DNA of 64,000 bases from Leuctra nigra (taxonomy: Eukaryota > Arthropoda > Insecta > Plecoptera > Leuctridae): the NCBI GenBank assembly GCA_934045905.1, contig OW203761.1, positions 27,826,964 to 27,890,963 on the forward strand, in the 5' to 3' direction. Within the stretch, counting starts at the first letter, position 1; each line of letters starts with the position of its first letter. Shown in pieces: positions 1 to 12,493 of this stretch. The position numbers were made by a program, and so were the translations under genes. The notes beneath the pieces are model-generated. The model was not told the DNA's origin and searched no databases. It was given only the letters and a program-made list of their open reading frames with translations.

Positions 1-1285
1 TGAGTATGAAATTGGACCTGCATCACCAAACTAAGCCCGCGCCGCGATAGAAGACATTGCCCCTGACGGCGGGGGTGTCATGCACCTCTCGGGGGTGGCG
101 GGGGTGGTCGGAGGGTGGCTGGCGTTCCTGGTCGCTCATTGGTCGAGCCACTCATGACGCGTTTCCTATCAACTCGACCCTGATTGCAATGTGCGAGACG
201 GGCTCTCTTCATCTGACAGCATGTCTTATTACAACTAAGACCAGAGCAACACCCTGACTTGGCATTTGCAGACACTACCGGTGTTCTTGCCAAAGGGAGT
301 CTAGGTTAATTGAAAATAGAATATGATAAATGATCTAGTTGATTTTTTAATTTCAGCTATTAAATCTCTCCTCATGTTTTGTCCATGATTTACTCTGGGA
401 TACGCAGACGCTGCTCTGAACTTTTGCAACCCTCCAACTGTGAAGTGGGATTCAAGAGGCACACTTCATCCAAACTACAGACGACAAAGGGAATGGCTCA
501 TTATCTGTTCACTTGCTATCGGTGTCTATACATAGACTAATTGTGTGGGCGTACGTTACGGTTTACTTTATAACAAAGCTGTTCTGTTTGTTCACTGCAA
601 GCTTTCAATATAATGTACAGGTAACTGTGTATTTTTCTTAGTACCTATACTTGAATCATTTTTTACTACTGCACAATTTTATTTTTAATCATAAGTATAA
701 TATTTCATAATTTAATTTACTTTCATATACATCATTTTCCATCGACCGTCAGTCCTCTTCGTCTTGGTAGTAATAGTTCTATAACTTATTTAAACATAAA
801 AATGTATCCCTTCTAGTTTACAATCCAGTAATTATATGATAGAGATAATTAATTGATGGTACAATAATCATGGTTTATTTGAATGTAAAATGTGAATTGC
901 CTGCGGTCCTATCCGTCCCAAATCCCTCAGCTCATCTGCGCCTGCACGGAAGCTGTAAGGGCAAAGGTCAGAGTCTGTCTGGACTGGAGGGCCCTCGGTT
1001 CGATCCTCTCTCATGTCATCTCTGATAGATAATGGAGCAATGAGACATCGCACTCGAGCTAATGGGGAATCCATTTTTTATATAGGTCGTGGTTAGAATT
1101 TAAATTTGCTGATAGTTATACCTACAAGTTGATTTTATCATGAAAACTGTTCTTCAGTCCAAAATGTTATCTGTCATGAATTTATTTTGCGAAACCACGA
1201 AGGTAAAGATTAATTACATACATTATGTTAAAGTTTTCAGAGATAATATTTATTTTGTGTATTTCAAATCAGAATAATTCCATTT
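1..1285. other. Gene-less AT-rich stretch
   Basis: No ORF here looks like a real protein. The only structured piece is around 940-1060, where GGTTCGATCC at 997-1006 matches the B-box of a tRNA-type polymerase III promoter. This may be a decayed SINE, but no convincing A-box or target duplication is visible. Confidence 0.4.
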
Positions 1286-1894
1286 TTTAGCGGGCGTCAC
1301 CATTTTTTGCCTTCATTGCCAGGTCAAACCGCACAACCAATCGATCTGAAATTTTGCACACAACTAAAGTAATCTATACGGTCTTTGGCATCGTTTTTGA
1401 ACGGGATCCTTTGATTGGTTCAAATTTAAAAACAATTATCTTTCGATTGGTTGGTCCTATCATCAATTTGAAATTTTGCAAAGTCATTGCAACCAACATT
1501 GTCCCCAATCTTACAAAGTTTTAGCCAAATCCTCCCAATGGATAAAATTTTAAACCTTCCATCATTTGATTTTTAAAATTTCAACTAGAACCGTTTGACC
1601 GATCAAGTTAAAACTGTGCATGGTCATTGCCCATTGGGACCAATATTTTAGGTATTTTTGCCAATTTACAAACTATTCTGTCGTTATCTTCAAAAGTTAT
1701 TGTCATTTTAAGGACATTTTGTTCTATAATCTTCAAATATTTGCAAATTTATGGCAATAATTTCAATTATTATATATGTGCTATCTTGATGCTTCAGGTC
1801 CAAGGCCTGTAGAGCAGTGACTTTCAAACGCATATCAAATAGCATACAATACGATGGCCCACTTATCAACGCGGTACACAGATCATTTTCCTAG
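1286..1894 (+). mobile_element. Helitron-like non-autonomous element, copy A (diverged)
   Basis: The right end reads ATCAACGCGGTACAC...TTTTCCTAG followed by T, a mutated form of the 3' end shared by more than a dozen copies in this window. The body contains the family phrases GATCTGAAATTTTGCACAC and later GACCGATCAA. The left end (AGCGGGCGTC) is eroded. Family assignment is inferred from the shared ends, as explained for the copy at 31965-32586. Confidence 0.6.
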
Positions 1895-3595
1895 TTAACT
1901 CATCGATACACTTTTAAAATTAATTAGTAAATAAATGTTTGAAAATCTTGTTTCCGGTCTTTAAAAAGAACACGACAGATAAAGACAAAACCAGTTAAAA
2001 ACCTGTTAATTAAGTTTTAATAGCAGGTGATATCAAACAAATATTTCTACAGGTGATCGTGATTCAGTGAACATTTGCTTGCTGAAACTTGAAACAATTT
2101 CGAATATAAGTATTCTTCACTACACCTTGGTTGGGCCAGTTAGGTTATCGTTATCACTTCCACTGCTAGGAACCGGCCTATCGCCAGACATAACAATGCG
2201 TTGAGATAACGCTACTAGACTATGCAGTTCCTATTCGGGTCAATGTTAAAGTTTATCAGCTTTCTGGAAATGACCACTTACTTAAACCTTTACTCAGGTC
2301 TTCGTGGTCTCTTAACTGAACTATACAGTGACAACTGGAAGTAAACTTTAGTTGATAAGGACAAGGTGTTAGTTATTAAGTAGGAATGTGTTTTAGGTTT
2401 GCTGAGTAAATGAAGAAAAATAGTGAATCAGATTATTCGAGTTCAGCCATAGGTATAGTTAAGTACAGCTGAGCTTTGCTATAATATGTTTCAGTTATAG
2501 CATTTATAGTTTGGAAGAAAATTTATGAGAACCCAAATTGTATCTGTAGGAAAATAACAAGGTTAGGGGAATCGCATAGTTATACCTATTTCAAAAGAAC
2601 CTTTTTTTTTACATCATATTAATGTAATTTTATGATATATTTTTCTTTTACTTGTATTTTATCTCCTGAGGTAACTTGTGTTCCCGATATGAATATTCTT
2701 AATAAAAATATACAAAAGTGTACACATTCATTTATACATTTTATTGGTTCATCTGGTACCTAAATTGTTTCAAAAAAGTAATTTACAGTTACAAACATGA
2801 AAATCATGAAACTACATGAAACATGAAAATATGATACCTAATTAGGTACCAATCATATTAATTTTAGTTGTAACCACGTTGTATTGTTTCAAATAAAATA
2901 GTTTTGCCGTACTGAGTCTTGTACATTCCATATCTTTTGTCGATTGGTGAAAACGATAATTAATTTTTATCCCTATTAAAAGTCAAGCTTATCCAGAATG
3001 ATAAAAAAACCGTATGTGATTTCTTAGCCACGTACGGTTGATGTAAATGATAAAGAAGGTAAATGAGTAGGCGTCCATGATAATTCCACCCCATAATTGG
3101 CTCCTTTCTCGACATGTTGATGAAGGAGTGTGCGTGTGCTCCGTAGAGAATTGTGCGTGTTACCTTCCCATTGGTGCGCTGGGTTTGCATCATTATTGCG
3201 TGAACCATGGCAGTTAGTCAATACTCAACGTTTTGTCATCTTGTATATCAAAGCTTACAATCTAAAAATAAAGCGGCCATAAAAAGTTTTTAGCTCGAGT
3301 AGTTTGCGATTAAAGATGGTGAATTGCCACGCATGGAGGGAAGGGTGGTACTGGATGGTATTGGTGCGAGATTACCCTGCCGAGGTGCGAGCAGTGCGTG
3401 CGAACATTACTCCAGTCTGATGATCTTGATTCTGCTGTCATGCCAGGCGTGGATTCCTCCATCAACTTGGTTCAATCTATAGGATGCCATCAACCTGGTT
3501 CAATCAATGGCAGACGCTTCAATATATCTGCCAGGGGCGGGGAGCAATCTCCAAAATATGTAATTTTAAATACGGAGATTCCTAAAAGGGCAATG
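1895..3595. other. Gene-less stretch, nothing recognised
   Basis: AT-rich sequence with only short random-looking ORFs on both strands. I see no coding bias, splice-consistent exons or clear repeat boundaries. Confidence 0.4.
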
Positions 3596-4057
3596 CTGCC
3601 CAATAAACACGATATTTGTTTATAATGGTGGTCTGGGGGGCTCCCCCAGCACGCCCCACAGGAAGGTTTTGTATCTTTAGCTCAATATAAACAAATTTGG
3701 GACTCTGAACTTTAAGATTTAATCGAAAGTATACGTAGTTTAATAGAAGCAAATTTGGTATGTTTTCAACAAATCTGGTGTACAGTGGGGGCAATAAGAG
3801 GCACCCCCCCCCCCCCCCCATGCCGGCTGCCCAATAAACACGATATTTGTTTATAATGGTGGTCTGGGGGGCTCCCCCAGCACGCCCCACAGGAAGGTTT
3901 TGTATCTTTAGCTCAATATACACAAATTTGGGACTCTGAACTTTAAGATTTAATCGAAAGTATACGTAGTTTAATAGAAGCAAATTTGGTATGTTTTCAA
4001 CAAATCTGGTGTACAGTGGGGGCAATAAGAGGCAAGCCCCCCCCCCCCCCATGCCGG
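3596..4057. repeat. Two-copy tandem duplication, 231-bp period
   Basis: The block beginning GCTGCCCAATAAACACGAT recurs at 3596 and 3827 and is almost identical through to a C homopolymer run in each copy (about 3804-3819 and 4036-4050). The 160-aa minus-strand ORF across it is simply the duplicated unit read twice and includes the homopolymer, so I do not regard it as a gene. Confidence 0.85.
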
Positions 4058-4062
4058 CGCTC

Positions 4063-5238
4063 ATGGCTGCAGGATGAAGAAGAACATCTTCATGTCTCCA
4101 AGGTGTTTATGTTTGTTGTGGTACTCATCCAGTTTATACGTGGACTTACATGAAACATTGATCAAGTTCTGCGCTGGTATGGTGAAAAGCACTAGAGACA
4201 GACGTCATGAAAACCCACGTGAGTTCTCATTAGGTCTTACGGAACAGAAACAAAAGAGACAGAATTTAGAGTTCTTAAAACTTTCAATGAACACATCTCT
4301 TATCAAGCTGAAATTTGATCAATTCTGTATTTTTTAGAACAACAATATCTGATTGGCTTTCATGCGCTGCATTACCATACTCCCTAGTATTTACTGGGGT
4401 GTGCTTTCAAATAAAACTGTTTGTGAAATATATATTTTTACCTAATTATTACTATACCTACGATGCTCAGTCAAGCGATTATCAAGAATCATAGCTACAT
4501 CTTCCATCGCAATTTTCACTTCACAATCTTTTGATTGGAATCTCCTTAGTTTTCATGTGGTATCTTTTGAAGGATAAAATAATGATTGGCTAAAACGTAG
4601 GCTATAGGTTCAAATGCCATTAGATCGCAAAATAAATCTGTGGAAGTAAGCTATGTTTTGTCTAGCAAGTTGTTAGGCTTGTCATGCTTTGCTAGACGTA
4701 GACAGAGAATCTAAAGAGTCTTCTGTAGAAAAAAGGTATAAAAAATGTATAAAAAAGAATTAGCTGCATCATGCACAATCATGGCTTACAATGAGGTAAC
4801 ACAAAAAAGATCTTCGTAATAAAAGCATGTAAAAAACTGAATCATGTTGAGGAATTCTTGCTAAGAGACAGTACAATCTATGATAGTCCTTTGAAACCCG
4901 TTCCATCCATCGATAACCGAAAATAAAACTAGACGCAATTTCAAATTGAATCCTTTTATTATTAAATATTTTTAACTTTAACTTAAAAATATGAATACGA
5001 TTGTGAATTCGAGCAACACATGTGCTCTTGGTATAGGTCAGGGTGGTTATGTAGGTATGTTATATGCAAATGTTGTTTAGCTATTGCACACCACAACACG
5101 AATCCGATAGCTCCCCACAGGTTTATTACCGGTAAATCACGCAACACACAAGGAATTCAACCACAATACCTAGTTGTTACGTATACAGTCCAACGATCTC
5201 GCACGGCAAAAGATCGATAGGTTGGGAAAAGGGTTTCA
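4063..5238. other. Gene-less stretch, nothing recognised
   Basis: AT-rich intergenic sequence. Short ORFs show no family resemblance and no exon-like context. Confidence 0.35.
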
Positions 5239-5543
5239 ATTTTATCCAGTGGCGGCTATTACAGTGTGCAAGGTGTGACAATTGCACACCTGATCATCCA
5301 AGAAAATTATTTAAAAGTGCTCCCTAATCCAGGAAGTAGGAAGTTAAATATTTTGTCTAATCATTTTGCTCTCCAAAAGACGTAAAAATGCATCAATTTC
5401 AAACTAAAGATACAAAAAAATCCGGGGTTATGCGCCCCGGCCCCGCATCTGCTGGGGGCTCTCCTCTTAGAGTACTTTCTTCTACGTCCTTCTATGTAAT
5501 TGAACACCTGTTGTAAAGCCAAATAGCCGCCACTGATTTTATC
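5239..5543. mobile_element. hAT-like MITE with perfect 8-bp target duplication
   Basis: The termini CAGTGGCGGCTATT (5247) and AATAGCCGCCACTG (to 5535) are inverted repeats. They are flanked by the exact direct repeat ATTTTATC at 5239-5246 and 5536-5543. An 8-bp duplication with CA...TG ends is characteristic of the hAT superfamily. There is no transposase ORF, so this copy is non-autonomous. The interior contains GCCCCGGCCCCGC-type GC-rich sequence found in related copies in this window. Confidence 0.85.
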
Positions 5544-6864
5544 AAATGTACGTTTTCACTCAGTATTAACATATAAATACACGTTATAGGTAAAAAATTG
5601 TTAGCTAATATCAATATTAATATCGTTAACGTGTTCAAATAATTTTAAAATAAGATAGGTACATAATCAAAAAAATTGTCAGTTTTATCGAATTTCTGTA
5701 GTAGGTATAGGTAGGTACCGTAATACATCTCAAAATTATGAAATTTTGGTTCACGGCTGCCATATAAATTATTAAAAACTGAATACACTGAAAAAATAAC
5801 AAAGTTATGGCAACACGAAATAAATTTGAACACCCTCATCAAACTCACTTTGGTTGAAGTAGGCGCCTAATTTGCCGAAATGAAGAGAAAGAGACATCTA
5901 GCGTAGAATTTGATGCAACTATGAAACACGGTGGCTCACGAGATAACTTCAGAGCCGGCCGAGCAGCACCGGCATCGCAGTGTTGCCAATTTGACGGAAT
6001 TATTACTAAACAAGCTCGTATATTTCTCACTTGAAAGTAGGCATATCTGTGATCAGTTGAAGCTCTTTGGGATGTCTTCTTTATCGGCATATGTGTGCCG
6101 CGTGGTTTAAACTCATTTTGTTTCGCTAAAATTAGTAATGTTGTTGAAGATATGTACAGATGTAAACCCAATTTTTTGAATATCACATAAATTACCAATC
6201 TTATATTACAATAATTGTAATCTAAAAACTGTTTTTTGACAATAAATTAAACATTTATTTTTTGGACCATTCAAATTATAAAAATTAATTAGAATGGCTC
6301 ATTTTTTTTGTCGATTCTACCTTATAAACACCAACTTAAAAGACAATAAGTAACCAAGCTGAAAAAGTTGATCCAAATTACTTTTAAATCGAGTTTGGGC
6401 ACACACATTATTGGCGTGTTAAAGTTTTGTTAATTCTCGGAAGGCAATAAATATATTTGAAATGTTTTAAAAGTAATTCCACGATGGTTATTTCAAAAAA
6501 TAAATATAAGGACCACACAACCGAACAGGTTTTATAGTCTGTATGACTGGAGAAGCATTTTAGAACCACTTTTGGACAAAAATATAGTCAAATCATAGAC
6601 AGTCAAATGATAATTGGAAGATCGCGATGATGACGTAGATTATTATCAACTCGTACCTCAGCGCTCACATCTGTTGCGAGTTCAGTGAATTCTCCACTTT
6701 ACATAGTCTGAATTCGGAAGCCAATTTTCTGCAGAATGAACTGTTTTTATTTTCAGATTGTGTAATTATTAGGTAGTACCCATGCGTAAATATAAAACGA
6801 CGGCAATATTTGTCAGCAGAGTGTGCGTCGTTACTAGGAAAACTAGGAAAATACTAGGAAAATA
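5544..6864. other. Gene-less stretch, nothing recognised
   Basis: AT-rich sequence. The 117-aa minus-strand ORF near 5845-6198 has no recognisable domain and no supporting context. Confidence 0.35.
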
Positions 6865-6915
6865 CTAGGAAAACGCTCGGTGTAACGCGTTAAAAAGCGA
6901 GCACTGGTGTGCAGC
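6833..6915 (-). mobile_element. Helitron-like 3' terminus with iterated CTAGGAAAA
   Basis: Read on the minus strand this is the family 3' end (GAGCGTTTTCCTAG). On the + strand it appears as CTAGGAAAACGCTCGGTGTAACGCGTT from 6865, preceded by three further short direct copies of CTAGGAAAA from 6834. The other end of the element is not identifiable. Confidence 0.6.
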
Positions 6916-7897
6916 ACATCTAACCACGATCTAACCGAAATTCCGTAAATAATCCACAAATAATCACTTGCAGGATCATAAGAGTTCAAATAATCTTCAG
7001 AAACTGAGAAGATTGCCACAAAACCGGACATTCAATTGCCTTCCTGCAGCTATGAATAATAGATGAATAAAATTTCTCCGATGAATATGGAACTTGAAAA
7101 TGTGCAAGGTTAAATATTTCGTATCATTATTAACTATGAACCTATTTACTTTAAATCTCTTTCATAAATTATCACTCAAAATATGAACTTTAGATTGTCA
7201 GATTTGATCATCTCCCAGGATCACAGAAATGTTAAATTTTTCTATACAGAAAAAGCTAGATTACATCCAAGAAAGCTTCGCCAAACAACAATAATATACC
7301 TAATAACTGGCAGAATATTAAAATAGTTTATAAACTCCCGTCAATGTCAAAATAATTGTGAAACAAAATTGTCCCTACTTACCGATATACAGAAATGCAG
7401 ATTGACCAATTGACCCGGCGTTTTTTTTTTAATAATTAACTATTTTAGTGATGATTTTTCGCAATTGGGACCAAGAATTTAAATGAACTAGCGTCGTTCA
7501 GACGCAATTTATTTGAAATATTTAAGAATAAAATCGTTAACCATGGATGAATTTAATGGATTTTGAAAAATATGGTAGGGCGCTACCAGTCCGTTTGTTT
7601 CCAAATAGAAGCCAGGGCGCCGCCCTGCCTTCAAAAAAAGGTCTAGGGCGCCGCTCTGGCCCCACTGCATCCCTGCCCATCAGTATAAAATGTTAAAATT
7701 AACTTTGGTTGATGGTTCGCACGGCCCTCGTATACAATTCAGAGCAAGAAAAAATTCGAAAAATAACGTTGAAGAGTCTTGCCGTGATCATATGCCGTGA
7801 TGACGTTTTCAATGTACGGGTTTGGACAGGTTATTGTGAGTTAAAATAAATGGGTTTCAAACACAAAAGGATAAGGTGATCAGAAATACAAAAAATT

Positions 7898-7970
7898 AAG
7901 GAATACGATATACAAATAAGGAATACGATATACAAATAGGGAATACGATTTACAAATAAGGAATACAAAA
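7898..7970. repeat. 20-bp short tandem repeat, about 3.5 copies
   Basis: The unit AAGGAATACGATATACAAAT is repeated at 7898, 7918 and 7938 with few changes, followed by a partial unit. Confidence 0.85.
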
Positions 7971-8060
7971 GGATAAGGATGAGGTGAGTTTCCCCTATTT
8001 ATTTATTTACAAAAAGCAGAAGATGATGTAAATTAATTAAAAGAAGTAGAAGAATCAACA

Positions 8061-8760
8061 TTCATGGGGATAATCATACATAAAAATCTCAACTGGAAGA
8101 GTCATTGTAATAAACTCCTCAAGAAACTACACTATAATCGATTTAACAAACACACATTAGTGTATTATGCAAATTAGAATCCCATATAAGAAAGCATACA
8201 GTTTTTGGGGAACTCCACTGAGTCGCACAAATTTTTTACGATGCAAAGAAAAGCCATTCGAATTCTTTTTGGTTTAAAATATAAAAATAATTCTTTGATC
8301 AAACCAGATTATAGGAAACACTTCATCAAACATCAGATATTAACCTTGCCTTGCCTCTTTATCTTGGAATCAATAATATCAATAATCTATATAAAAAATA
8401 AAGAAGAACTAGTACAAAACAAAGATATACACAACCACAACACAATTTTGCAACACAGAAATTGCAACAATATACATGTAGAGTCACTTCGAACAAATTG
8501 CACACAAAACAACTCTATGCAGGTACTTAATTAAACCGAACTATATAATATAATGCTTTGCCCAAGAAAATTGAGGAAAATCTTATACCTCAATAGATTA
8601 ATTTTTAAAATGATTAATAATATAGAAACGCCGTCCATTTTCAATAAATTGACCGTGATGTGCGCGACGGCGTTCCCACAGACAGACCCACAGAACTGGG
8701 TAACTAACTATAAGCAACTATGTAAAAATTTTCGTGAAAAAAAAAAACGTTTTCCTTGAA
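8061..8760 (+). pseudogene. Non-LTR retrotransposon (LINE) reverse transcriptase C-terminal relic
   Basis: Conceptual translation from 8061 reads FMGIIIHKNLNWKSHCNKLL, the segment that follows the RT palm in many insect LINEs, where F-L-G-I...L-x-W-x-x-H is usual. Two in-frame stops (around 8175-8190) are followed by GNSTESHKFF, MQRKAIRILFG and ILTLPCLFILE. These correspond to the WG-NS, Q-K-KAIR and ILTLPCLYI motifs near the C-terminus of Jockey/CR1-like ORF2 proteins, then a DIHNHNT segment. A second short ORF (8553-8759) probably continues the tail out of frame. The stops and frame breaks make this a dead fragment. Exact clade assignment would need a protein search. Confidence 0.8.
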
Positions 8761-8810
8761 ATTTTCAATATTTTAAATAGGCCCTGCACGAAGAGTACAC
8801 TGTGATATTA

Positions 8811-8900
8811 GGGCGTCGTAGGCGTCGTGGCGGTCTCGTAGCGTCTCGGCGGTCTCGTAGGCGTCGTGGCGATCTCGTAGGCGTCGTGGTGATCGGTCGA
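8811..8900. repeat. GC-rich imperfect tandem repeat
   Basis: Variants of GCGTCGTGGCGGTCTCGTAG are repeated about four times. This is sharply GC-rich against AT-rich surroundings. Confidence 0.8.
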
Positions 8901-9213
8901 GTGCTAACGTCATACTGAAAAGAACAGAAAATCTCTTAGAGAACTGCTGCTTGTTTAAAACATTTCAATCCAAGAGAAATGTCCAATTTAATGTAAAAAT
9001 ATGTGATGACATATAATTTTCTATGCTTGATGATGAAGAGACAGGAAAGAATAGACAGTGGGATGGAGGCGATCGTGACCTATTAAGTAGGAATCCTTGC
9101 CATCATTTGCCCCGTGTCTGTGCTACTAGGAGCACAGACACAGAGGCTGTGCATAAAGGACGTCTCTCTTCAGGGGTAGGTAGGGGGATGCACCAATATG
9201 TGACACAATGTGA

Positions 9214-9241
9214 CGGGTGGGGGGGGGGGGGGGGGGGGGGC
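9214..9241. repeat. Poly-G homopolymer run
   Basis: A run of over 20 consecutive G residues. Its length in an assembly is likely to be unreliable. Confidence 0.9.
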
Positions 9242-9339
9242 CTGGAGCCGGTAGGACGTTACGTTTTGGTATAGATATTTTCAAGCATTTTACATTTCAC
9301 TTGATACATCGGGACCTGGAATTTTGCTAAAAACGATAA

Positions 9340-9395
9340 CTAGGAAAACGCTCAGTGTAACGCGTTGATGAGCGAGCACAGAACATGCAACATCC
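9340..9395 (-). mobile_element. Helitron-like 3' terminus
   Basis: CTAGGAAAACGCTCAGTGTAACGCGTTGATGAGCGAGCAC is a near-consensus family 3' end in minus orientation, and the base outside CTAG is T on the element strand. The inward sequence does not match the common body, and the left end is not found. Confidence 0.65.
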
Positions 9396-9829
9396 CCAGC
9401 CAACACGATACACGATACGACATAATACGATTTTCTTTAAGGAAATGAAAGAAGGAGTGCGAGATACATGGGGCTGACCACTAGACGGCCAGTGAAACCG
9501 CGTTGCACCACTGCACTTGAAAAGTCGAGACAAAAGAAAACAAACGTGCGCTCGCTCCAAGCTGATAACGACTACTGATGTCGATGTGACCTAGGCTGTA
9601 TTTGACCTAGGCGAGCAAGGTCACCAATCACAAAACTACCCCTAGCAACCACGTAGCAACTAAATAAGGACCGGTAATGGAGTTCTGGCGCGAACAGAGC
9701 TCAAACAACTGCTACGATGGACATTAGACGTAATGCACTGATACAGAAAGTACTTTTTTCAGACTGATAACAAAGCTATAATCGTATAATATAATATAGT
9801 TTCACCACCTCTGTATACAATGGGAATTT

Positions 9830-10696
9830 GGAATAGGCAAGCGCGTAGGAAGGGGGGGGGGGGAGTGGGGGTCAATGACCCCCCACTTTGACACCCCCAG
9901 ATATACAAAAATGTTGATAACCTAAGAGATCCAAAAATGCACAGATTTGCTCCATTATGAGGTTGAATTCTCAAAATTTTCCCAAGAATTGCAAAACTGA
10001 TTGAACAGAGGTATTGTATTATTCATTGAGACAATAACTCATTTTGTCCAACATGATCATCCTCATGAATAAAATTGAATAATATCTACACGTTAAACTA
10101 GATGATACCAAAACATCGAAAGGTACTGATTTTTCTTATTGCTTATTGGTGTTGCAATTATTGCAACCTTTTTCAAAGGAATTCCAAAATCGATTCAAAA
10201 TCGATTTTCTTTTACTAGAATTCAAAAAATTTCCTGCGGGGCCATTAGGAATTTTATAAAATAACAATATTTACAGATTATAATGCATTATGTGTAAAGT
10301 TTCCCCAAGAATATTGCATAACACACATTTTAAATTTCTTTGAAAAGGATGTCAAAATAGGTTCAAATTCGATTATTTTGTATCAAAAACTCAAAAAATT
10401 CCCTGCGGAACCAATAAAAACATTTTATAAAAACAAATACTACAGATTATATTACATTTGTCTCAAGTATTCACAGAATATTGCATAATCACACATTGTA
10501 AATTTCTTTGAAAGGAATGCCAAAAATGCTTCAAAATTTCAAAAAAGCTACAAAATTACAAAAAAGGCCCTGCGGTGCAAACTGGGGGGTTGGGCCCCCA
10601 GACCCCCTTGTGACGGTGGGCTACCTTTTCGATCCCCGATAATTTTGACCCCCCCCCCCCCACTCAAAATAAAGTTCCTACGCCCCTGGGAATAGG
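9830..10696. mobile_element. hAT-like element, about 850 bp, with perfect 8-bp target duplication
   Basis: GGAATAGG is present directly at both boundaries (9830-9837 and 10689-10696). The element has CA...TG ends: CAAGCGCGTAGGAAGG on the left, CCTACGCCCCTG on the right. The interior holds G-run and C-run tracts and two diverged internal segments, each containing a 'CCCTGCGG' motif and similar flanks (about 10230-10330 and 10390-10500). No transposase is visible. Confidence 0.85.
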
Positions 10697-10734
10697 CCCA
10701 TTCCCATACTTGGCTCAACAAAGACTTAGTATAG

Positions 10735-11005
10735 GCAAATTAGTAAATATCATCAATAATCTAGAATCGAGAAATTTGAAAATTCGGAAAAAACGCCCTG
10801 CGGGTCAACAATTGGAAGGTTATTTGATTGAGTTTGTTCATTTTAGAGTCCCAGAATCACTTTTAAATTGTTGAAATTCTACAAAAACGCCCTGCGGGGC
10901 AACAATTGGCAAGTTATTTGATTCAGTTCAGTTAATCACTTAGAAATTTTTGATATTCTCTAAAAAAACGCCCTGCGGGGCATTAACAAGAGGGGAGGGG
11001 GGCTT
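10735..11005. repeat. Degenerate tandem block with ACGCCCTGCGGG motif
   Basis: The motif ACGCCCTGCGGG followed by CAACAATTGG and TTATTTGATT recurs at about 10792, 10889 and 10969, roughly 80-95 bp apart. It resembles interior sequence of the adjacent hAT-like element and probably derives from a related copy. Confidence 0.65.
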
Positions 11006-11954
11006 CGTCAAAATAGCAGAATAAACTAGTAATTCAATTGATTATTTTCGGTGTATTATATATTTGATTGCCTGTTGCGGCTCCCATTATATTATCAAAT
11101 TTATTAAATTTTCGGAAATTGGCTCCTTCACCATAAAAGGTTGCCGACCCCTGCCCTACTGTAAGAGAGCACCTCCTCTCAAGGGTCAATTCATTATGTG
11201 TGAATGGAATAAAAACTATGAAACTATGAAAACTATGAAACTCGGCATAGGACAAGCAAGAATGCAAGTGAGATGCATTCGAGCAATCACGGCAACCCAA
11301 CGGCAATCAAACCAAACCTTCCTTCGCGAACTTCTTTATCGACCTTGGGAATCATACGAAATCGAAAAGGTTATTCACCACTTTGGCTTATTGATTCATA
11401 AAAAAATTAAAAACGTATTTTCTCTGAACAAATAGAACATAAAACTATGATAAAACAATGTTTTTTCCTCATAAGTGAAAAGTATAGAAAAAACTATTAT
11501 TGTAATGTTGGCAATGGCATCATATTATTCTCTTTGATCATCGTGAAGAAGAGAGGGCGCAGAATTATTTGCTCGAAAAGTTTTAAATAACCTATTGAAA
11601 ACTAAATCTGACCTTATATTTATAAAGGTGAGTGATATAAACAGATATGTGTAAAATTTGCATTGGGTATTTAGTGTAATTCAATGTTTATTTACTACTT
11701 CACTTTTGGTAAGTGAACATAACCAATAAATGTTGCCTCCTGTCAAAAACACAAAAAACATAGACTAACCAGAAAACTCGATTGTCAATGCCTAGCTACA
11801 CCTACACTTTATATCTAGGGCAGACACAGACATTGTTCTCGTTTTATAATGTATCGTAAAATCACTTGCTCTCATTGTTTCCTGACCATTTATTGTACCT
11901 ACCTACATCCCTTGTTCGAGGTCGTTTACAGCCTTGTAGATCATAGCTTGCTAA
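11006..11954. other. Gene-less stretch
   Basis: The 123-aa + ORF at 11064-11435 has no recognised domain, is low in coding bias and overlaps an antisense ORF of similar length. I do not call it a gene. Nothing else stands out. Confidence 0.35.
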
Positions 11955-12120
11955 TACCCTGTTCACACTGAGGATTCGATTGCGATCCAATATCTGAAAA
12001 TGTGTGTGAACTGAACTCAATCGAATTTGATCACGATTCAAATCTCGATGGGGTTGTAACAATGCAATCGAAATCGCGATCGAACTGGATCATGATCGAA
12101 TCCTCAGTGTGAACAGGGTA
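11955..12120. mobile_element. Tc1/mariner-type MITE
   Basis: Terminal inverted repeats of about 25 bp, CCCTGTTCACACTGAGGATT at the left and its complement at the right, enclose 162 bp (11957-12118). They are flanked by TA on each side (11955-11956, 12119-12120). A TA duplication points to Tc1/mariner mobilisation. The interior is itself rich in ATCGAAT/ATTCGAT inverted words. Confidence 0.85.
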
Positions 12121-12405
12121 TAAGGGTTACAAAGATTAGTTCCGAAATAATGGACCTTGAGTGGGTGAAAACGTAGACACATTTGGGGGTCTATTGGCTC
12201 TGCGGCAGAACTGATACAGAGAGCTTTCCACAGCTGCCTGTATGTTTTGACAATTTTAGGTTTTTACGATAGGGTCAGGTCCCTTGTATATGAGAACAAT
12301 TAGTGTGTCTGAAAATGGCACACAGAAGAAGTAGTAGTATAACCTACCTACCTAGTTATTAGTTAGGTAGGTAGCGTAGCATTTGTGATGAGACATTCAG
12401 GTTAA

Positions 12406-12493
12406 ATTTTCGAAAAGCGACTTCACTCTAGCCTTCTTCCTGGTGGGACGAAGGATCAATGCTAGAGTGAAGTAGGTAGCTTATCGAAAAATT
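12406..12493. repeat. Near-complete hairpin, about 88 nt
   Basis: Both arms carry ACTTCACTCTAGC and its complement, extending outward to TTTTCGA/TCGAAAA and inward to CCTTC/GAAGG. The fold resembles a pre-miRNA or a tiny foldback MITE. An additional palindrome of CCTACCTACCTA type lies just upstream at 12344-12374. Confidence 0.7.

Noticed and set aside
3582..4064. 160-aa minus-strand ORF made of two identical halves
   Set aside because: It is the translation of a 231-bp tandem duplication that includes a C homopolymer, with no recognisable domain.
11064..11435. 123-aa + strand ORF
   Set aside because: No domain, promoter or splice context, and an antisense ORF overlaps it. Repeat-rich neighbourhood.
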